In this document: positions 17,355 through 25,576 of the stretch, in pieces | Position numbering within the stretch: the first letter of the stretch is position 1 | How the letters are laid out: every line of letters begins with the position of its first letter | Source of the DNA: Streptomyces marinisediminis | GTDB taxonomy: Bacteria > Actinomycetota > Actinomycetes > Streptomycetales > Streptomycetaceae | Direction of reading: 5' to 3' | Assembly: GCF_026262575.1 (NCBI RefSeq) | Contig: NZ_JAPKFL010000003.1 | Coordinates: 1-64,000 of the forward strand | Length of the DNA: 64,000 nucleotides | The notes under the pieces: generated by a model | Database searches by the model: none | Told to the model about the DNA's origin: nothing | The model's input: the letters and a program-made list of their open reading frames with translations, nothing else | Made by a program: the position numbers and the translations under genes

Positions 17355-18101
17355 GTGAAACGCAGAGACGTCATCCGCACTTCCGCGGGCATCGGCATCA
17401 CCGGCGCTGCCTTGGGCGGCCTCGGCACGGCCTCCGCCACCGCCCGCGAGCAGCCCCCGAACGCGCCCCGGGGGCCCCTGCGCGTCCACGTCGTCCTGTT
17501 CGACGGCGCGGAGGAGCTGGACTTCGCCGCGCCCTACGACGTCCTCTCCGCCGCCGGGTTCTTCACCGACCGCGCGGTGGACGTCCGCTACGTCGGAGTG
17601 ACCGGCCCCGGAATGGTCGAGGCCGCCTACGGCACCCGGATCCGGGTGCCGCACGGCTGGGCGCCGCACCGCGCGGACGTGCTCCTCGTCCCCGGCGGCG
17701 GCTACACCCGGCGGGACGGCCCCGGGGTGTGGGCCGAGATCGAGCGCGGCACGCTCCCACGCGCCCTCGCGGCGGCGGCCCGCCCCGGCCTCACCCTGGC
17801 CTCCGTCTGCACCGGCGCGATCCTGCTCTCCGCCGCCGGACTGACGCGGGGACGCCCCTGCACCACGCACCACAAGGCGCGTCCGTACCTGGAGGAGCAG
17901 GGCGGCGTGCTGAAGAACGCCCGCGTCGTCGACGACGGCGACCTGGTCACCGCCGGCGGCGTCACCTCCGGCCTGGACCTCGCCCTGTGGCTGGCCCGCC
18001 GCGAACTCGGCCCCGACGCGGCCCTCGGCCTTGAGGCGATGCTCGAGTACGAGGTCCGCGGCACGGTGTGGACGCCCCCACACCGTGCCGACCACAGCTG
18101 A
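17355..18101 (+). CDS. Tat-exported DJ-1/PfpI family protein (isonitrile hydratase-like)
   Basis: A 248-residue protein with a twin-arginine signal (KRRDVIRTS, hydrophobic to about 29) and a DJ-1/PfpI domain at about 42-235. The nucleophile elbow is ASVCTGA with Cys152, and TTHH at about 170-173 matches isonitrile hydratase-like members. DJ-1 family members include hydratases, glyoxalases and chaperones; an extracytoplasmic location is unusual for the group. Start: GTG at 17355 with GAGGAGAG upstream; a Lys-Arg-Arg directly after supports it. It is single-gene and convergent with the next gene. Confidence 0.82.
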   Translation: MKRRDVIRTSAGIGITGAALGGLGTASATAREQPPNAPRGPLRVHVVLFDGAEELDFAAPYDVLSAAGFFTDRAVDVRYVGVTGPGMVEAAYGTRIRVPHGWAPHRADVLLVPGGGYTRRDGPGVWAEIERGTLPRALAAAARPGLTLASVCTGAILLSAAGLTRGRPCTTHHKARPYLEEQGGVLKNARVVDDGDLVTAGGVTSGLDLALWLARRELGPDAALGLEAMLEYEVRGTVWTPPHRADHS

Positions 18102-18288
18102 CCGTCCCCCCACGCCCCCACGCCGATGGTCCGCGCGACTTCGCCGCACGCGGCCGAGTGACCCCACGGGCCGCCCGCGTGGGGGGACGCGGGGCCCCGG
18201 AAGACCCGAGTCACACGCCCACCCCGGGTGGGGCGCCCTCAGCCCGCTCCAGCGCCCCGCCCGCCAGACCGCGCCCGCAGCGGAGAAG

Positions 18289-18768
18289 CTACGACGAGGA
18301 ACCTATGGCGAGGTCCGTGCGGGCCCTCTGGTGCAGGCCGTTCAGCGCGTCGACGACCCCGGGGCCCAGCTCCGTGCGATGGGCGGCGGGCACGTCGGCT
18401 GGGTCCCGCGCACACCTCAGCAGAGCCCAGAGCCGCTCGTTGACCGTCGCCGCCGTCTGCACCGCCGCCTCGTCCGCCAGCAGGACGAGGTTTTCGAACA
18501 GCACGGAGCGCCGGGACTCCGCCGCCTCCATCTCCGTCAGCGCCCCGGTCGGGTCTTCTCCCCGGTCCCGGGCATCGAGCGCCTGCCGGGCAGCCCGGGC
18601 CGCCTCCTTGACGGAGGTGACGTACTCCACGTACGTGTCGAGTTTGCGCTCGTCCCACCGGGTGGCCAACGCCTGCCGGAAGCGGGCTCGTTCGACCAGG
18701 GTGGTCGCGGCGAAGGAGGTGACCGCGCCCAACAGAACCCCGACCAGGGTGATGATCTGACTCGCCAT
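18289..18768 (-). CDS. Membrane-anchored small hypothetical protein
   Basis: A 159-residue protein with one N-terminal membrane helix (about 4-24, IITLVGVLLGAVTSFAAT) followed by a cytoplasmic, mostly helical domain with likely coiled coil (residues about 30-110, rich in Ala, Arg, Glu). No enzymatic motif is visible. Similar Streptomyces proteins are annotated only as hypothetical. Start: ATG at 18768; a GTG three codons upstream is equally possible and neither has a strong ribosome-binding site. It is convergent with the DJ-1 gene. Confidence 0.65.
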   Translation of the reverse strand: MASQIITLVGVLLGAVTSFAATTLVERARFRQALATRWDERKLDTYVEYVTSVKEAARAARQALDARDRGEDPTGALTEMEAAESRRSVLFENLVLLADEAAVQTAATVNERLWALLRCARDPADVPAAHRTELGPGVVDALNGLHQRARTDLAIGSSS

Positions 18769-19279
18769 GCTGCTCACGTTAGCGACACCCCCGCGTCCCC
18801 TGGTGCGGAGTGCTGAGAAGGGTGAGCGGACGCGGAGAAGGGTGAGCGGAGCCCGCGACCACAGCCCAGCGACCAGCGGCCGCCGAGCGCCGACCGCGGA
18901 CGGCGTACCGCTCAAGACCAGGAGCCGCCGGACGGCAGACCCCGGTGGAAGAACGCCATCGGCTGCCCGGGGCCGTTGAGTCGTCGACGATCCGCGAGTC
19001 GAAGCCGAGGCTGCGGTGGAAGGCGAGCAAGCCGGTGTTCGGGGCCTCTGAGGCATCTCGCGGACGGTCCGGAGGAACGGCGCGACGGTGAGCGAGGGGA
19101 CGGTGGGCGGTCGGAGCTCGCGGCGCGGAAAGGACGTGCAGCACCAGCCCGACGAGTGGACCACGTCGTCGCGCGCCCGCAGCGGGAAGCCCTGGAAGCC
19201 ACCTCTCGGGACGGACACCGGAGGGGGCGCTCCTCCGATGAGGGGCACCCCTCCGGGACCGCTGGCTCTACGAGTTGGG
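18769..19279. other. Gene-poor stretch with a duplicated 16-bp word and a GNAT relic
   Basis: No intact gene. GAGAAGGGTGAGCGGA occurs twice in tandem (about 18815-18850). A GNAT acetyltransferase relic is visible on the minus strand at 18912-19059. The remainder shows no recognisable feature. Confidence 0.5.
18912..19059 (-). pseudogene. GNAT acetyltransferase fragment (frameshifted)
   Basis: One frame reads NTGLLAFHRSLGF, the canonical acetyl-CoA-side helix and strand of GNAT proteins, then loses similarity. In another frame the expected C-terminal strand appears as GPGQPMAFFHRGLP before a stop at 18912-18914. The two halves joined by a frameshift give a GNAT C-terminus of about 50 residues; the N-terminal domain is absent. 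Only a relic remains. Confidence 0.5.
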
Positions 19280-19366
19280 CGGAGGCGGTGGGATTTGAAC
19301 CCACGGTGACATCGCTGCCACGACGGTTTTCAAGACCGGTCCCTTCGGCCGCTCGGGCACGCCTCC
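19280..19366 (-). tRNA. tRNA-Ser(TGA)
   Basis: An 87-nt class II tRNA. Acceptor GGAGGCG pairs with CGCCTCC, the anticodon loop CTTGAAA holds TGA (19332-19330), a long variable arm follows, and the T loop is GGTTCAAATCC. CCA is not encoded. Confidence 0.95.
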
Positions 19367-19411
19367 CTGCGCGGCACCGGGTGCTGCGCAGGGACAGCGT
19401 AACGGGTGGCG

Positions 19412-21007
19412 TCAGTCGTCGCCCACGCGCTGGTCGAGGGTGAGTTGCGTCTGCCGGGACTGGCCGTCGCGCTCGTAGGTGAGGGTGACGCGGTCGCCCG
19501 GGGCGTGGGTCCAGATCTCGCTGATCAGGGTGGGGCCGCTGTCGATGACGGTGCCGTCGAACTTGGTGATGACGTCGCCCGGGCGCAGGCCCGCATCGTC
19601 GGCCGGGCCGCCCGGGGTGATGGCCTCGCTGCCTCCGGCGCCCCCGTCGGCGATGACGGCCCCGTCGGTGCCCTGGCTCATCTCGACGGTGGCCCCGATG
19701 ATCGGGTACACCGGCTCGCCCGTCTCGATCAGGGTCTTGGCCACGCGTTCGGCCTGGTCGACGGGAATGGCGAAGCCGAGGCCGACGCTGCCCGCCTGCT
19801 CCATCGGGCCGCTACCGGGCGACTGGATGGCGGAGTTGACGCCGATGACCTCGCCGTCGGCGTTGAGCAGCGGCCCGCCGGAGTTGCCCGGGTTGATGGA
19901 GGCGTCCGTCTGGAGGGCGCTCATGTAGGACGCCGCGGAGCCCTGGGCGTCGCTGGAGGCGACGGGGCGGTTGAGCGCGCTGACGATGCCCGTGGTGACG
20001 GTGCCGGAGAGGCCGAAGGGGGCGCCGATGGCGATGGTGGAGTCGCCGACGGCCACCTCGTCGGAGTCGCCGAGCGGGAGCGGGGTGAGGTCGGCGCCCT
20101 CGGGGTCGGTGAGCTTGATGACGGCGACGTCGTAGCCCTCGGCGCGGCCGACCACCTCGGCGTCGTACTGCTTGCCGTCGGAGAACACCGTGGTGATCTC
20201 GGCGCCGCGGGCCGCGCTGGCGACGACGTGGTTGTTGGTGAGGATGTGGCCCTGCTTGTCGAAGACGAACCCGGTGCCGGTGCCGCCGCCGGGGCCGGTG
20301 CCGCTGCCGCCGTTGACCTCGATCGTGACGACGCTGGGCAGCGCGTCGGCGGCGATGCCGGCGACGGAGTCGGGGGCGCGCTGCACGGTCTGCTCGCCGG
20401 AGGTGCCGCCGTGGACCGTCTCGGAGGCCGCGGAGTCTGACCGCTCGGCGGCGAAGAAGCCCACGCCGCCGCCGACGCCGCCCGCGAGGAGGGCTCCCGC
20501 CGCCAGCGCGGCGATGAGCCCGCCGCGGCGCTTCTTCGGAGCGGGCGGGGGCGGCGGGGCGCCCCAGGGCTGCGCCGGGCCGCCGCCGGGGGCCTGGCCG
20601 CCGTAGCCACCGGCGCCGTAGCCCCCCGTGCCGTGGCCGCCGGTCTCGTGGGCGCCCGTGCCGTAGCCGCCACCGCCCTGGCCGCCGGCCGGGCCGCCGG
20701 GGCCGCCGACGCCGTAGTCGGCGCCGTGGCCGGGGCCGTCCGGGTCGTGGGCGGGGTGGGCGGGAGCGGCGGTGGGGTGCGGGGGCGGCTGCCGGGGCGT
20801 GGGGGGTGGTTCGGCGGGCGGGGGGCCGGCCGGGTGGGCGGTGGGGGCCGGGGCGGCCGGGGGCGGCGGGGCCGTCGCGTGGTCGCCCGGGGCGCGCTCA
20901 GACGTGCCGGGCGACGCCACCGGGGGCACGCGGTCGCCGGGCGCCGTCGGGTCGGCGTCGCGGCGCTCCTCAGGCGACCGGTCGACGCCCTCGTGCTCGG
21001 TGCTCAC
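19412..21007 (-). CDS. HtrA/DegP-like membrane-anchored serine protease with PDZ domain
   Basis: A 531-residue protease. Residues 1-160 are a cytoplasmic Pro/Gly/Tyr-rich low-complexity region, 163-185 a membrane helix, about 215-415 a trypsin-like domain and about 430-525 a PDZ domain ([13 protein letters not shown]). The catalytic triad is His260 (TNNHVV), Asp293 (YDVAVIKL) and Ser376 (NPGNSGGPL). HtrA proteins degrade or refold damaged proteins outside the membrane; actinomycete copies typically carry such a cytoplasmic tail. Start: GTG at 21007 with GGAG upstream. It is transcribed alone, divergent from the RsbW-like gene. Confidence 0.92.
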   Translation of the reverse strand: MSTEHEGVDRSPEERRDADPTAPGDRVPPVASPGTSERAPGDHATAPPPPAAPAPTAHPAGPPPAEPPPTPRQPPPHPTAAPAHPAHDPDGPGHGADYGVGGPGGPAGGQGGGGYGTGAHETGGHGTGGYGAGGYGGQAPGGGPAQPWGAPPPPPAPKKRRGGLIAALAAGALLAGGVGGGVGFFAAERSDSAASETVHGGTSGEQTVQRAPDSVAGIAADALPSVVTIEVNGGSGTGPGGGTGTGFVFDKQGHILTNNHVVASAARGAEITTVFSDGKQYDAEVVGRAEGYDVAVIKLTDPEGADLTPLPLGDSDEVAVGDSTIAIGAPFGLSGTVTTGIVSALNRPVASSDAQGSAASYMSALQTDASINPGNSGGPLLNADGEVIGVNSAIQSPGSGPMEQAGSVGLGFAIPVDQAERVAKTLIETGEPVYPIIGATVEMSQGTDGAVIADGGAGGSEAITPGGPADDAGLRPGDVITKFDGTVIDSGPTLISEIWTHAPGDRVTLTYERDGQSRQTQLTLDQRVGDD

Positions 21008-21392
21008 AGCAGTCTCCTCAGGGATGCAGAGTCGTCACGCGGTGCAGGGGGGAGGAGGGGAGGGGCGGTTCGCCCTTCCTCCCGTGTGCCATCAGCTTGT
21101 CCCATGGAACGTCAGGGCGGCGTAAGCCATGCGGCTGCCCTCCCCCGTCGCCCTTACACCCGGCACATACGCCCCGGTTGCCGGGGCCGTCGCGACGAGC
21201 GGGTGTGACGCGGGACGCGGCGCGCGTCCGCCGCCCGTGCCGTCGCGCGGCGGCGCCGCTCACCCGGCGTGCACCGGCGCACGCGCCGCGTACCGATGTG
21301 GCGACCGTGCGTCAACAGGGGCGGGTGGGGCGGTTTCCAGCCTGGGTGTGAAGGGCATCCATCACGTGCGTGGGGCAGAGGAGGTTCCGGGG
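21008..21392. other. Divergent intergenic region
   Basis: No gene seen. The plus-strand frame extends into this region, but its codons are not gene-like. Promoters of the HtrA-like gene and the RsbW-like gene should lie here; no clear -35/-10 pair stands out. Confidence 0.4.
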
Positions 21393-21941
21393 GTGGCGTT
21401 GGTGGTGGCACAGGAAGTGCCGACTTCTTCGACGATGGCCGTCCCCCATGGGCCCATCGGTGTCGGCCTGGCACGGCGGCGGATGCGCGGCGAGCTGCGC
21501 GCGTCCGGGGCGCCGGACGCGGTGGTCGACGACGCCGTCCTCATCCTCTCCGAACTGCTGTCGAACGCCTACCGCCACGCGCGTCCGCTGCCGCCGGACG
21601 ACTCCGTCCGGGCGGGCTGGCACCGGGGCGCCGACGGCGAGGTCACCATCGCGGTGACGGACGGCGGCGGGCCCACCCGGCCCCTGCCGTCGACGCCTTC
21701 GGTGACGGCGCGTGGCGGCCGCGGCCTGTCCATCATCACCTCGCTCGCCGCCGCCTGGGGCGTGCGCGAGGACGTCGACGAGGACGCCGTCACGGTGTGG
21801 GCGGTACTCGTCGCCGAGGGAGGCGGCGAGGTCGGCGGGCGGGCGGGGGGCGTCGGCCCCCGGTCCGCCGAGGAGCGCTACCGGGTCGGCGGGCTGGAGG
21901 AGTTGGAGGGCCTGGGCAGCCTGGGCGGGTTCGGCGTCTGA
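21393..21941 (+). CDS. RsbW-like HATPase with acidic C-terminal tail
   Basis: A 182-residue single-domain GHKL ATPase. The N-box is SELLSNAYRHARPL, the G1 box TDGGGPT and the G2 box GRGLSIIT. It belongs to the expanded Streptomyces RsbW-like family of potential sigma/anti-sigma regulators. After the domain (about 145 residues) comes a Gly-rich tail ending with ELEGLGSLGGFGV. Start: GTG at 21393, chosen because GAGGAGG lies 8 nt upstream; an in-frame GTG at 21348 gives a longer, also plausible N-terminus. No partner gene is adjacent. Confidence 0.8.
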   Translation: MALVVAQEVPTSSTMAVPHGPIGVGLARRRMRGELRASGAPDAVVDDAVLILSELLSNAYRHARPLPPDDSVRAGWHRGADGEVTIAVTDGGGPTRPLPSTPSVTARGGRGLSIITSLAAAWGVREDVDEDAVTVWAVLVAEGGGEVGGRAGGVGPRSAEERYRVGGLEELEGLGSLGGFGV

Positions 21942-22329
21942 GGCCGTGCCCGTGTGCACGCCGCGCGCGCTGTGCCCCGGTCGGCGACCCTGGCGGACGC
22001 GGCCGGGCGCTCGTGCACCCCGCGCGCGCTGTGCGCTCCGCGCGCCCCTGTGCGCCCAGCACCCCGCGCCCCGCACGTCCGGCACCCCGCCTCCCGCCTC
22101 CCGCGGACGGACGCCGGGGCGAGGTGCGGGGGAGCGGCGCGGGCGGCGTGCGGTCAGCGGGTGGGGCCGCCGGTGGCCTAAGCTCGCGCGCGGTGGCGCG
22201 TACGGCGTCCCGCGCTCGCGCGCTGCCGCGTGTCGGGGGGTGAGACGCACGGCGGGCCGCCGGCCCAGCAGTCGTCCGCACTCGGCGGCCCCGCGCGGGG
22301 TGCCGGGTCGTCCTCACGGAGATCCATCC
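21942..22329. other. Gene-free stretch before the SEC-C gene
   Basis: Nothing recognisable. Very GC-rich, with a repeated CCCCGCGCGCGCTGTGC word (about 21974-21991 and 22017-22034). Confidence 0.4.
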
Positions 22330-23298
22330 ATGGCCAAGAAGCGTCGCCCCCAGCCCCAGGCCGCGAAGCCGCAGCGTGTCGACGGAGAGGTTCCGGTCGT
22401 CGGCGCCCGCGAACCCTGCCCGTGCGGCTCGGGCCGACGCTACAAGGCGTGCCACGGGCGGGCGGCCGCGCAGGCGGCGGCCGAACTGGTGCGGCGGCCG
22501 TTCGAGGGCCTGCCCGGCGAGTGCGACTGGGTGGCCCTGCGCGAACTGGTGCCGGCCGCCACCGCGCCGCTGGCGCTCCGGGAGGGCCTCCCCGCGGACG
22601 TGCCCTCGGTCACCCTGGCCACGGTGCTGCCGATGGCCTGGCCCGCGCTGCGGCGCGACGACGGCTCGGTGATGATCGGGCTGCAGAACGACACCGCCTC
22701 CGGCGACCTCAGCCGCGACCTGGCCGACGTGCTGCGCCGCGCGCTGACCGCCGAGCTCGGGCAGCCGGTGGGCGCCGGGCGGGCGGAGACCGAAGGACCG
22801 CGCCTCCAGGACGTGCTGGACCTCGCCGCGCCGTTCGTGCCGGAGGTGCACGAGGGGTTCGAGTTCTGGCTGTCGGACGCCGAGAACGCCACCGGTGAGG
22901 TAGCCGCCTCCCTGGAGCGGGCGAACGCCGCCGCGCTGCCGACGAGTCGGCTGACCGGGGTGGAGGCGGCGTACTGGTGCCGCACGCCGGAGAAGAACCA
23001 CCTGCGCTGGGTCATGCCGCACGCGGAGGAGCGGCTGATGAACGCGCTCGCCCGCCTGCACGCCGCCGGGGCCTCCGGGCTCGGCGAGGGCACGCGGCTG
23101 GTGGGCTCCTTCCGGGCGCACGGCCTGATGGTGCCGGTGTGGGACCTGCCGAGCGCGATGGGCGCCGAGGACTGCGAGAAGCCCGCCGCGGCCTTCGCCG
23201 AGCGGCTGGGCGAGGCGTTGGCCGACGAGGCGCCGCTGACCGCCGACGAGCGCCGGGCGCGCAGCGGGCTGACCAACCGCCAGATCACGCTGAGCTGA
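22330..23298 (+). CDS. DUF5926 protein with N-terminal SEC-C zinc-binding motif
   Basis: A 322-residue cytoplasmic protein. Residues about 30-45 form a SEC-C zinc site (EPCPCGSGRRYKACHG, ligands Cys-x-Cys and Cys-His), as found at the SecA C-terminus. The rest matches the actinobacterial DUF5926 family by overall layout (VPSVTLATVLPMAWPAL, then a C-terminal LTADERRARSGLTNRQITLS). The N-terminus is basic (MAKKRRPQPQ). Function is unknown; SEC-C motifs usually bind proteins or nucleic acids. Start: ATG at 22330; GGAGA lies about 10 nt upstream. Confidence 0.82.
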   Translation: MAKKRRPQPQAAKPQRVDGEVPVVGAREPCPCGSGRRYKACHGRAAAQAAAELVRRPFEGLPGECDWVALRELVPAATAPLALREGLPADVPSVTLATVLPMAWPALRRDDGSVMIGLQNDTASGDLSRDLADVLRRALTAELGQPVGAGRAETEGPRLQDVLDLAAPFVPEVHEGFEFWLSDAENATGEVAASLERANAAALPTSRLTGVEAAYWCRTPEKNHLRWVMPHAEERLMNALARLHAAGASGLGEGTRLVGSFRAHGLMVPVWDLPSAMGAEDCEKPAAAFAERLGEALADEAPLTADERRARSGLTNRQITLS

Positions 23299-24114
23299 CG
23301 CCGCGGATGCCGGCCGCCCGCCGACCGGCGGGGCACGCGCCGTCCGGTCGGCCTCCGGCGCCCGGCCGGGCACGACCCGCTGGCGCGGCCCCTCGGCGGC
23401 CGGTGGGCCTGGCGCCGTCGGGCACCGACCGGTCGGCGGGAAGCCGCCGGACACCGAGCCGCGCCGGGGGCGGGCGGGCCCGCCCTCACGCGCGCCCGGA
23501 CGCCGCCCCGGCCGACGGCACGGGAGCGCCCACCGGGCCGCCGCCGCGCCCCGGGCGGCGGCGACTCGCCGGGTTCCGCACCGGCCCCCGAGCGCACGGG
23601 GCGGGGCCCGGGGCGTCCGGGGCCGGAGTCGCCCCGGCGGCTGCCGACGGTGCCGCGGCGGCGGGGTCCGGCCACCGGTTCTCCGCCCCACGCCGCCGAC
23701 CGTGGTCGTCGGCGACCGTCCGACCACGGTGCTCGCCGCCCGGACGCCGGCCGCCCCGACGCCACCCTCACCGCGCGCCGTGCCACGGCCGTCCGCGCCC
23801 GGGGCCGGCGGCCCGCGGCACAGCCGCGCCCGTGCGGCGCCGGGAGTTAATGCGCGCCCCGGGGGAGCGGAATGGCGGGAAACTGAGTTACGTGGGGTAA
23901 TGCGTGTTGGGCGGAGAGCTAATTGAATGCTCAAGAAGTAGTGACGCTCGTCACAACTCCCCGTTTGAGCAGGGGAATCGGTACATCGAACGGCGCAACG
24001 GGATGTGCGGACGGCGTTTTTCTTGTTACCTTTTCCGTGAGCCCGGTCGCTGGTGCATCCCCCGTCGCCAGCGACCGGGCTTTTCTATGCCCCGAATCGC
24101 CCCGGCCGCCCGCC
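23299..24114. other. Gene-free stretch with a possible small RNA locus
   Basis: 23299-23840 is extremely GC-rich and empty. From about 23845 the base composition shifts sharply toward AT (23845-24040), with promoter-like words such as TAATG and a T-rich run before the terminator at 24040-24081. The nearest rightward gene ends 740 bp earlier, so the terminator probably serves a separate rightward transcript, a candidate small RNA. Confidence 0.45.
24040..24081 (+). terminator. Strong intrinsic terminator
   Basis: Perfect 14-bp stem AGCCCGGTCGCTGG (24040-24053) / CCAGCGACCGGGCT (24068-24081), with a 14-nt loop and then TTTTCT. The T-run is on the plus strand, so it ends a rightward transcript. 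Confidence 0.85.
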
Positions 24115-24813
24115 TCAGTGCGCCAGGCGGTTCCCGGTGTCGGGCGCCGCGCTGCCGGCGTCGATGAGGGCGTCCAGGAGTTCCGCCGCGGACGGCAGGT
24201 ACGGTTCCGGGCCCCGCGGAGCGCGAATCCAGCACACCGGGCCGGCCGGGGTCTGGGTGGGCGGCAGCGGGACGTAGCCGCCCTGGCCGTGGAAGCGCAG
24301 CGAGGTCGGCACGTAGTCGCGGGCGTGCAGCAGCTCGCCGAGTTCGGCCAGGTCGTAGGGGCGCACGAGCAGGATGGCCCGGGTGGGCGTGGTGAGGACG
24401 GGACCGGTGCGCAGGCCGCGCTCGTCGAGGTCGGCCAGGGCCAGGGTGGCGGCCGGTGCGGGAAGGCTGAGCGCGCACGGCGCCCGGCCCCCGGTGGCCA
24501 GGATCACGGAGGCGCCGGGCCGCTGCGTCCACCACCAGCGCACCATGCGCGCGTCGGTGGTGGCGGCGAGCAGGTCAGGGTCGAGCGGGTGGGCGCCGGG
24601 CACCGGGCAGTCCGGGAGCGGGCAGGCGCAGGTGGCGTCCGCGCGGGGGTCCGCGCGGCGGGCGCGACCCGGGGCGCGGCGGCGCCCGGCGCGCCGGGGT
24701 TCCCGTAGCTCGGCGCCCGGCACCACGGGCCACTGCCACGCGGTGGCGCAGGTCAGGGCGGCACTGCGCCGCGCCCATCGGGTCACGCTTCGCCTTCCGA
24801 GGATCTCGCGCAT
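24115..24813 (-). CDS. Bifunctional primase/polymerase (Prim-Pol) N-terminal domain protein
   Basis: A 232-residue protein. The central part (CACPLPDCPVPGAHPLDPDL, seen around 60-82; then WWWTQRPGASVILATGG) matches the Prim-Pol domain found in replication proteins of actinobacteria and their mobile elements. Here it stands alone without a helicase, as a conserved Streptomyces chromosomal gene; the role is unproven. A Cys-x-Cys...Cys...His group near 62-72 may bind zinc. Start: ATG at 24813; AAGGA lies 10 nt upstream, and no better start is visible. It is transcribed leftward, toward the strong terminator. Confidence 0.72.
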   Translation of the reverse strand: MREILGRRSVTRWARRSAALTCATAWQWPVVPGAELREPRRAGRRRAPGRARRADPRADATCACPLPDCPVPGAHPLDPDLLAATTDARMVRWWWTQRPGASVILATGGRAPCALSLPAPAATLALADLDERGLRTGPVLTTPTRAILLVRPYDLAELGELLHARDYVPTSLRFHGQGGYVPLPPTQTPAGPVCWIRAPRGPEPYLPSAAELLDALIDAGSAAPDTGNRLAH

Positions 24814-25576
24814 GAGCGCTCGTTCCTTTCCGTTACGTCCGTAAACACCGACAGCTCGGCGGCCTGGGGTGGCGCACCGCACGGTGCTCGTACTGCGCGG
24901 GTACTGGTCGTCGTGCTGCCGGTACTGCTCGTACTGCCTGTGCGGAGCGGCGCGTTCGTGCCGTAAGCCGAGCGTGGAACGTGGCGGGGGGTGGCGCGGC
25001 CAGGGGCGCTCGTGGTCTCTGTCGTACTACGTACTGCTGCGTACTTCCACGTACCGCCGCGTACTCGTGTGCACCGGGGCGCGTACTCGTCCGTACCGGG
25101 AACGGTCCGTGCCGGCTGTGCCTGCTCGACGTGCCTGTGCGTGCTGCCTGCTAGCGCGTACCCGGGCCTTGAGCATCTCACCCTCGGGGGCGGCCCCGCG
25201 TGTCGCGAACCACCGGACGTCCGAGGGGCGAGCCTCACCGAGTACGACGCGCGACCCCGCCAGCGGGTTCCGGCCCGAACGCGCGGTGTGCGAGCCCCAG
25301 CATCCCACGTGCGAGGGCGTGCCGCGTGTCCTCCGCTGACACCCGCCATCCGACCGTGATCACGCGTGCCCAGGGTGCTTTTCGCGCCATTTCACGGAGT
25401 GGGGCACGCGGCGCCTCAGGGCCGAGGGTGCCGTGGACACCAGCACTCCCGAGCAGGGCAGTGCTGGACACGTGGTCGTCACGCCGTGTAGATCTGGACA
25501 CATCTGAGCAGAGCAGCACGACATGGGGGTATGCGATGCGTTTGCGGGAGATCACCCCTGGCGGGAGCTGCTCGTC
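24814..25576. other. Gene-free stretch with GTAC-rich repeat
   Basis: No gene seen. The left half (24885-25165) contains about a dozen GTAC tetramers, many as CGTACT or CGTACC. The right half shows nothing specific except the presumed promoter of the phosphatase gene. Confidence 0.5.
24885..25165. repeat. GTAC-rich degenerate repeat region
   Basis: Roughly twelve GTAC words in 280 bp, commonly in CGTACT, CGTACC or GGTACTG contexts with 8-15 bp spacing in the denser parts. Spacing is irregular, so this is not a CRISPR or a simple tandem array. It lies upstream of the leftward Prim-Pol gene. Confidence 0.6.

Noticed and set aside
21129-21392. Upstream extension of the RsbW-like gene
   Set aside because: Codons before 21393 have no gene character, and a good GAGGAGG site supports the start at 21393; the in-frame GTG at 21348 is kept only as alternative.
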